Below, piece by piece: positions 56,558 through 64,000 of a stretch of DNA of 64,000 nt. Both the position numbers and the translations under genes were made by a program. The notes under the pieces were generated by a model that was given only the letters and a program-made list of their open reading frames with translations, was not told the DNA's origin and did not search any database. This DNA is from Caenorhabditis remanei. Taxonomy: Eukaryota > Nematoda > Chromadorea > Rhabditida > Rhabditidae. Each line of letters opens with the position of its first letter. The stretch's first letter is position 1. The stretch covers positions 10,044,001-10,108,000 of the forward strand of contig NC_071332.1 of assembly GCF_010183535.1 (NCBI RefSeq). Direction: 5' to 3'.

Positions 56558-59027
56558 CTTTTTTCTCTGAAAATATGAATTGAGTGTTCATATATTTCGA
56601 ACAATTTGAATGAAAAGAGAAAGTTCGATCGCCATTGAACCGAACCAAAAAGGACGAAATACATAGATCAATCTCGGATCGAAACGTAAAGTAAGTGAGA
56701 CAGAAAAAATGTGGAACAGGTTGATATGAAATGGACATGGCAGGCGGATGGGAGGAGAAAAAGAAGACGTGACAGATGGACTGAAGATCGATTTGTTTGA
56801 TTCTCTAGTCGTCGTCACTGCGGATTCCCCTATTCTCTCTTCACATCATCATATTTATATGTGTTAAGTCTCCGCCCACTTCCGACTGTGAGTCAGGTGG
56901 ACAGTTAGCAGATTTAAAGAGATTTAGACAACGGTTTCTGAATATCATTTTTGAAAGTGACATTTAGGAGCAGAGATACAGAACATGTTAGTAACTATGT
57001 ATAGATATTCGACTATTGAAAGTAAAAGTAGAAAAATGTTTATGACAGTAAGTTGAACATGGGGATCATCAAAATATGTTGGAACATATTTAAAAAAAGA
57101 TTTGAAGAGTTCGACCGACAGAGAACTATAGGTGGTGATGTTCTTTTTTTACATGCTTTCAGAACAGTGACGACGAAGATTGTGACCTGTCTCATTGGTT
57201 ATCAAATTAGACTATGATACAGCAATTTCGATGGTCAGAATCATCTATCAGAACATAGTTGTGAAAACTTTTGACGCAGGTCCGGCCTAAGCTCTGACTG
57301 AACAAGTCTATCCGAGCTATATTTGGAATTAGGAAGTTTTACTCACAGGTAGAAACATTGACGATGTTGTTGTTGTGTCAGAACAAGCATTTTGAACGAA
57401 TTGAAATTTCCCGTACTAGTGAAATTTATGCAAATGAAATAACTATTGGTCACTACTATTCACTCGAGTGGTTTGTATTCAATATAATTATTTCAAGTGA
57501 CATAGATGATACTCAACTATCTCTAGACATCAAAAACTATCAGAGATCATCCATAAACTTTCAAGTCGAAACGTGACTGTTTTACCCTATTCGTCATGTT
57601 TTTGGCATAAAATAAACAAAAAAGAACTAGAAGTAAACATCAAAGGTACATTCATTTTCAGAAAACGAACTCTCCTTAAATACATTACTCTCCGCTTATC
57701 AAGTGTTATCAACAGAGTAAAAAAGAAAACTGACGAGAATGTGGAACAGAGGAAGATAGTGGTGAAGAGAGGAATTTTTGGAATTTCGAAGGAATATTGG
57801 CACTGATTGAAGATCATTTTGCAACAGAGCAGCTTCTGCTTATTCAGATAAATGGAACCGAAAGTCATTGTCGTCACGGAGACCATGTGGCCAGAGTAGA
57901 GTACAAATGAAAGGAGACAGCTGATGAAAAGAAGAGAATGGAAAACCGGTCCGTGGTGTCCTATCATTAATCTTTTAATTGTGATATATTGAGAATAGAT
58001 TAAAGATATAAGCCAAAAAATATGAACTCAGAACGTTCCCAAAGGGAAAATTGATTTCAGATGAGTTTTAGATAACACTGCTGCCCGGAGTCCAACAGGG
58101 AGATGCTCTTGATGTGGATTTCTGATCGAAAGACTCTCATTTCGCTACAAAAGCAGACACTTTGTTCATATAAGTACTTCGGTTTCAGCATATTTCTTAG
58201 AAATTTGTCTGTAAATGTTTGGCACATCGATCCTAAATAGTTCGCCTCCTTTTCTGCAGTGAGTATTCTCTGAAAATTGTCCAGTAGAAAACCGAGAACA
58301 GTTCATCCATTTTTTATACTCATAATTAAATTAGATGTGTATGAAATGTCCGTTTTCAGCTAGACATCACATTGGACTCGTTAGTCCACAGCTATTATTG
58401 TGCTTAATTGAAACTAGCAGAGGTATTCCAAGTGTTATAATGACATGTCTAATCAATTATCTTCACAGAAATCCATGCTCTGAATTTATGTAATAATGGA
58501 GAATTAGAGCTATCATGTTCCATATGATTTCGTGAATCAGATAAAGAAATATCCTGAATGATCAATGAACATACAATTCATTTTCTTCTGAGAACTTGTT
58601 TTTCATTCTGGGAAAAAGAGTTTCAATGAGCAACTAATCCATGACTCCATGAGTGTTCTATTTCTAATCCACAGTTCGTTTACCACTTCTAGTCATTCTC
58701 TTGATTACTCTCTAACGTAATTCCCACCTCAAACTGACCTACCGACACCAAAACAAAAGCTCGCAGTCATTTTTCTTCATCAGACGTCTTTTCATGATTA
58801 CATTTAATGCCTCATTCTCTCTTATTGTTTTCCTGGAATTGCAGCGACCACATATATTTCATTTTTCTCCCTCATTTTCTATCCCATTTTCTCTGCTTTG
58901 AGAGCATAAATTTAATTTTCTTTTTGGCGAGCGGTTCACTTTCTCTCATAGAGCTCAAACTTCATATTGAGAAAAATGACATCAAACTTTCAATAACTGA
59001 ACTCCGTGTACTCACAAGAAATCGCAA
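56558..59027. other. Large intergenic region, mostly featureless
   Basis: A 2.5 kb stretch between the transporter (-) and the srw gene (+). Except for the possible receptor remnant at 57587-57967, I see no gene. Frames at 57358-57576 (plus) and 58807-59031 (plus) show no domain. Promoters of both neighbours presumably lie here. Confidence 0.45.
57587..57967 (-). pseudogene. Possible remnant of a serpentine receptor
   Basis: A single minus-strand frame of 126 residues contains three likely membrane helices: FHSLLFISCLLSFVLYSG, PLFTTIFLCSTFSSVFFFTL and VPLMFTSSSFLFILC. There is a Cys-Cys in KLLCCKMIFNQ and a basic loop RRVMYLRRVRF. This pattern recalls parts of worm chemoreceptors, but no class motif is definite and no flanking exons were found on either side. 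It could equally be a chance AT-rich hydrophobic frame. Confidence 0.3.
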
Positions 59028-60542
59028 ATGATTGGATTCAACTTCAAGTCAAACTTGTTTTTTGCTTTTCTGTCGGACCATGAATACATGATTTGCTTCT
59101 TCAGTTTCATAATCAATATATTTCATTTGGTTGTTTTAACAAGAAGATATATGAGAACAGCTTCAATTTATGTTTTATTAATTGGAGTATGTCTTTCCGA
59201 GCTGTATTCAATGTTCATCCCCATGAAAACCAAGCTGGAAGAGTTTTGGGAGCAGTGGCAAAAATGGTTAGATTTGATTCCAAGTATAGAAATAAAATTT
59301 TCCTTTTTTCAGTCCTCTTCCTCCATCAATTCTCTCAATTTATCTCAACCGTATCGTACTATCAACTGCTGATAATATGGCTCGTTTGTCCACGTGGCTC
59401 TGTGTTTTATTCGCACTTGTTCGCGTAGTTGTCCTTCAAAAAATCTCTGATAATCGATTTCAAATGATATCAGCTCCTGGATTCGGATGGATACTAATAT
59501 TTCTCAGTTTTGTGTGCAGTTTCGTTATTTCAATGTCATTTTATTACAAAGACCAGATTTCGGAAATGGGGATTTGGACACCGAAACCAGGGTAGGTGAC
59601 TGATTGAAGTTGTTTCGCTAAACTCGATTTCAGATGCGAATCTTTATCAATTACGGAAGTTTATCAATATAAATTAGTTGCTTCTGATTTGTACACATTT
59701 GGAAATGGAGTATTTTCTATACTGTTTTATTTGTCAAATGGATTCTTCACTCATATTCTTCCGTGTCTTTTGTATCCAGTTTTGATATTTTTCTTATCAA
59801 CAGAAGTTCAAAAATCAAAGAAAATTCAAAGTGTGTCAAGCATCAATCCACATCAAAAGAGAAACGAGAAGACGACGACCCTAGTGAATGTTATCTCAGT
59901 TTTTCAACTTTTCATCGAAATATGCTATTCGGTCATTTTCATTTTAGAATTAATATTCGGAGCAGATACAGTGTAAGATTTCAAATTAATGATGAAAATA
60001 ATTTTTTTTTCGTTTCAGAGACTTTATAAAATATGCGAAAGTTGTAACTAAATGGATTTTTGCTTTCAACTCATCGACGAGATGTTTTCTATGTGTCTTA
60101 TTATCATGTCGGTATCGAAACACGATTCGAAGAATGTTTGGATTACGGGATAGAATGGTAAGTAATATGTTGTAAATTTTGTATGTGGTGAATTCGCCTT
60201 ATCTCAATAAAACGAAGTTTGGAACATTCCTCACTTTCCTGGGAGATACATTCACAACAAAAACAAATAATATAAAAGAAAGGGATGAACAGAAGGGCGT
60301 CTTGTTTGCAAAGATCTAGTAGCCAATCTGAAAAATTGTTTCGATGAACATCCCAATAAAAACAAGACCTCCTCACAGGCCCAACTGAATTGAGATTTGA
60401 TTAGTCTAACCTTGTTCCGTTGATTCATATTTTCTTTCAGACAATGAACAAACCAAGTACTGCACGACCATCACCTTCGTTACAAAGATCAGCTTCTTCA
60501 ATACTTCCGCCGTGTAGCCCAAAGATGGAGTCCAGTTTGTAA
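59028..60542 (+). CDS. Chemoreceptor, srw class (FMRFamide-receptor-like)
   Basis: Starts MIGFNFKSNLFFAFLSDHEY at 59028. The first helices contain INIFHLVVLTRRYMRTASIY and VLLIGVCLSELYSMFIPM, the srw pattern. After the first intron (donor following QWQK) comes PPSILSIYLNRIVLSTADN, then RLSTWLCVLFALVRVVVLQK. Subsequent helices are FGWILIFLSFVCSFVISMSF and FYLSNGFFTHILPCLLYPVL. The loop after the fifth helix is basic (KKIQSVSSINPHQKRNEKTT), followed by VFQLFIEICYSVIFILELIF, CFLCVLLSCRYRNTIRRMF and a Ser/Pro-rich tail ending MESSL. Family knowledge: srw receptors resemble neuropeptide receptors. The first intron and the start are as inferred; a further upstream exon cannot be excluded. Confidence 0.8.
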
Positions 60543-61144
60543 TACTTCGATTTCTAGACACAAAAAGGGCTAAATTGAAATAAAGTTACTGCTTTTCTGC
60601 AAATGAATAAACCAATCTGATCAACTATTCCTATTGAATGATGATTATTGAAAAGGAGAGACAAGGAAGTGTTCTCCCAGTTCTGATTGATCAAAGCTCG
60701 TTTTCTGTGATTTTAGAGTTTAAGTCAATCATGATGAGATATTTTAATCGTACTTCATATTAGATCCACGAGAAAATCCAACATCGAACACATCTGAATC
60801 AAAGATTAACTGGAGTGTCTTTTTTTGAAACATGCCCCGAATACATTCCTTTTTTGCGGATGACTCCAACGACCGTCTAGATTTTATCTCGGGTCATTGG
60901 TCATCTTGTAGTTCTAGTTGGAGAAAAGTGAGAAAAACATTTGAGTTGTTCGACCCCAGTACATCTTCCCGTATGGAACACTTTTTTGATTACCTATATA
61001 TATATATAAAGCACTTTTGTTAAATGTTTATGTACAATGCACAAATGAGCAAAGTTTAATGAATACATTTACACTGTTAAAAATCGAAATCCTGATATCA
61101 TGTCATTTTTCTCTCAATAATGCAAACAGATTATGTTCCATCGT
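60543..61144. other. Convergent intergenic region
   Basis: Holds 3' ends of the srw gene (+) and the nuclear receptor gene (-). A short TA run lies near 61000 (ATATATATATA). No other feature is supported. Confidence 0.45.
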
Positions 61145-62585
61145 TCATATTTCCATTCGCATCTTTTCGTTCATTGATATTTGCATCTTCTCATAGAGAT
61201 TTACCATTTCTCGATAGCTGTTCTGAGAAAAGACACGTTAACAAAGATACCGTAAACTGAAATCACTTACGAAAATTGGGCCCAAAAGAAGAGTCAAGTC
61301 AGCAATCCTCAGAGCGATCTCGAACTGATCCATATTCTTCTCCTTCTGATAAGTTAGAAAATTTTTTTTGACTGGAACTTCTTGTATACCTTATAATACT
61401 CAGTGAGAGCCACAGTTGATCCAAGATAATGCTCTTGGGCAACAATCTTAAGGGTTGTGCTGAAATCCACAACTCCAAGTTTCCAAATGACAAATGATTT
61501 GAGAACTGCGTATTCTACAATGTCGAGATTCAAACTACGGAGGGCGATCCCGACGTTTTCATAAAAATGTGTGAGGAAATCGGAGAATAATCTGAAATTA
61601 TGAATATATTTGGAGGTATGGACTCGGTATCCAAAACTGTTACCTCGGCATTCCTTCATTTTCTTGATTTTCTTTCTGAAACATTTCCTCTTTCCCTTCT
61701 TCGATATGAATTTCATCCCACAATGCATCAATCCAGAGGTTTGCAAATGAGGTATACTGGAATAGAATTCCAACGTCTTCTGGGTTGAGAAGATCTGTTC
61801 CAGGACAGCTTCTGCATATGACTGTTGACTCGAAATGATTTTGTTGATTCAGTTGAAAGAATGAGGTGAATGAGATCTTTCTCAATGGACACGGCTCTTT
61901 TTCATTCAATTCTAAATAATATTCCAGAAGTTGGTCAGCGGTTATATTCAGAAGCTTTAGAACGTCTTCGTTCTCCATCGGCTTTTCAGCTTCTTCTCTT
62001 CTTGGAAACCCGTGAAGAGTTTCAAATGAAGAAGTTGCGTAGTCTGAAAATTGAAAGTCAATATGTTAGGATTCCGACCTGCCACCTCTAATGATCATCT
62101 CATTTCCTTGTTTCATATTCTCTCGTACATATTTCGGCACTTTATTGATGTCTCTTTTGCCACGAACCACTGTAATTCCAGAGTAGAATAACCTGATTTT
62201 AGTTCGCATAACTCACTCGTAGTCTTCATTCCAGCTTTCAAACAATTTTGGAATCGGCACGATCGACATCCGCTTCGAACAGCTGAAACGAATGATACGA
62301 TGTTTTAGGTTTACTAACCGCTTCGTACCGAAAGAAACTGGGCAAGCATTGGATTGTTTGCAGATATATTGGATATTCAAAGAGACTGTTCTTCTGAAAA
62401 ATGAGGCACACGCTAGACAAGTAGTTGACCCGAAATGATGTCTGACATTTTCTGTGATTGTACAGACTAAGCATGTTTTGGAATCGTCTCCTGGTTGAGC
62501 TGAAATCGGTTCATTTTAATAAGATTCTCTATGAAAGAATTAGTTGTTAGAAAAGAAATGAATCCTTACCAATTTCAGCAATCAT
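61145..62585 (-). CDS. Nuclear hormone receptor (nhr family)
   Basis: Minus-strand gene starting MIAEIAQPGDDSKTC (ATG at 62583-62585, intron after the fifth codon). The C4 zinc-finger DNA-binding domain is complete: CLVCTITENVRHHFGSTTC, LACASFFRRTVSLNIQYICK, then, across an intron, CRSCRFQNCLKAGMKTT. The two fingers carry the expected cysteines. After a hinge with VPKYVRENMKQGNEM, the ligand-binding domain follows: LKLLNITADQLLEYYLELNE, then FANLWIDALWDEIHIEEGKE and LRSLNLDIVEYAVLKSFVIW. Later exons give MDQFEIALRIADLTLLLGPI and end KMRMEI at 61145. Family knowledge: this belongs to the large nematode expansion of HNF4-derived receptors. The P-box is CLACASFF. No ligand is known. Confidence 0.88.
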
Positions 62586-64000
62586 TTTTCTCGTCTGGAA
62601 AGATGTGATGGGTTGAACAAAATGTATTGAATGACCATTTCCTTTTCAAATATCCTTTTATTCTCTCTCGCTTCGCTCGTTTTTTCAGAATAAAAACTCG
62701 TGAACGGAGACCGAGGCGGCGCTGATACTTTTTTCTATAATTTTTCTTAGATTCTGGAGATTACGATACTGTAGGTGCCTAGAGAACGCCTTGGACAGGG
62801 CGATAACATCTCCTCTGCAGACATGAAATTTTGAAAACTAAATATTGAATTTTGAGATAAATCTTGGGTGGATAAACAACAAATGGAGTGATGAGATCGT
62901 GTACAGAAATGTTTAGTCGATCAAAAATCTGTAGTACTGCAATGACCTCAAAACTAAAAAAAAATCTGAATACCAATGAATTTTTCATATCAAGTTTGTA
63001 AATGAAAAGTTAAACAGTTTTATGCTTCATTCAAATCATATGTATCTTATTTCGGTTTGTCTTATTACCAATGTCTTCTTTTGAATATCTTTTTTGGAAC
63101 GTCTTCAAGAAACTTTGTTCCTAAAGTTTGCGCCGTAATTAAACACTAAAAATATTGACCTTTTTCAATGGTTTCCTTTTCCTTTTTTCTTCTTATACAT
63201 TTCATTTTTCCATAGGACCAACTTTTGAGCAGCAAACAGTTTAATTAATACTGCTGGTTGCAAGAACGAAGTACTCTCGATTAATCAATTTACCGATATA
63301 TTCCCACCAGAAAGTATACTTCAGTACATTAGTATTACACACTTTTCTTTCATTGCAGTCTGCATTCGACCGACTTCAGACTTGTATATCTCCGTTTAGA
63401 TCTAATTCGGCTGTAGGTACTTTTCAAATTCAGGCAGGAAATAAAAATCTGAAGACAGACTTCGTTCCACACTTCTGTATTCCAGTTTAAAAAACAAATT
63501 TCGATTGGAAAACGTCAGAATACCTCATTTTAAGTTATCTTATTTGGTACTTTCTTTAGTTTCGGTCATTTTCAGTTTCCTAATTTTGAAACGTATGTAC
63601 TAGCATAGCTTGTTATCATCTTGTAGATAAAAATGTGTTCTACATTACTACGTAGTAGATAGTATTATCTACAAAACTGACGTCGTTCTTTTCCCGATCT
63701 ACCAGATTTTGTATAGATTACACATTTCTAAAAAAAATATTTTTCATCGGAGATTTCATGTAGATAAGATGTGGCTCGGTATAAACTACCACGGACACTG
63801 TAGTTGGTTTCGAAATTCATAAAAAATATAACCGTAGGAAAGTGGGAGACTAATTACGGTAGACGTTTTTATTAGATGGATATAATTTTAATATCAAATT
63901 AGTGGATTAATTATTTCTGAAGCCTGATACGTAAACACATTGGAAGTTCACATTGACATTTTTGTCCACATTCGAAATAACATAGTTTATATCATAAGCT
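62586..64000. other. Right end of window, no supported gene
   Basis: Short frames only (for example 62779-62988 minus) without domain features. Around 63622-63674 TTGTAGATA and TATCTACAA form a loose inverted repeat, with further GTAGATA words nearby. Nothing else is supported; regulatory sequence of genes beyond the window cannot be excluded. Confidence 0.4.

Noticed and set aside
63600..63780. Repeated GTAGATA words suspected as a regulatory array or a foldback element
   Set aside because: Copies are irregular and arms are short; not distinguishable from AT-rich background by eye.
1..64000. Search for CRISPR arrays, bacterial operons, tRNA or rRNA genes
   Set aside because: Nothing matched; the sequence is eukaryotic throughout, with spliced genes only. 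A dedicated tRNA scan would be needed to exclude a missed tRNA.

Overview
This window is nuclear DNA from a nematode, almost certainly a Caenorhabditis species. The evidence is AT-rich sequence, many short introns (about 45-70 bases) with the worm acceptor TTTTCAG, and worm-expanded families: F-box/FBA, MATH-BTB, nematode chemoreceptors, SPK domain, supernumerary nuclear receptors and caenopores. The density of chemoreceptors and relics suits a chromosome arm. The stdh-type dehydrogenase, two unnamed genes and a gcy-32-like soluble guanylate cyclase recall a chromosome V arrangement of C. elegans (from memory, not checked). Protein calls come from joining exons by eye at GT/AG sites, so individual splice sites may be wrong.

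Layout. 1-8 kb: an F-box gene (+), an srsx-like receptor (+) with a foldback repeat in an intron, a saposin-like gene (+) with a GATA site and TATA box, and two tandem MATH-BTB genes (-). 8.2-14.4 kb: three tandem minus-strand genes each encoding two CAP (SCP/TAPS) domains; the second and third end in a membrane segment, and the first carries two nested transposons in an intron. 15.4-23.6 kb: metabolic genes, namely serine palmitoyltransferase subunit 2 (+), a CYP33-like P450 (-) and an NRF/acyltransferase-3 membrane protein (+). 23.9-26.3 kb: a str receptor with a Mutator-like insertion in an intron.

26.9-34 kb: steroid dehydrogenase-like gene (+), a divergent pair of paralogous genes of a family I do not recognise (220 and 302 residues), then the gcy-32-like H-NOX guanylate cyclase (+). 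34.8-40.1 kb: two str receptors with three decayed receptor fragments between them, and an srx receptor (-). 41.2-49.5 kb: a tandem cluster of five receptors of one family (srxa-like), one a clear pseudogene and one with its 5' end cut by a repeat insertion.

49.7-64 kb: a short dehydrogenase relic, a 24-base perfect palindrome, an SPK-domain gene, a third MATH-BTB gene with a Ser/Asp tail, an SLC17-type transporter (-), a srw receptor (+) and a nuclear hormone receptor (-). The last 1.4 kb shows no gene.

There are no operon-like gene spacings and no RNA genes that I could recognise. The most interesting items are the unrecognised divergent paralogue pair, the array of degenerate and partly membrane-anchored double-CAP genes, and the well-delimited transposon insertions inside introns.
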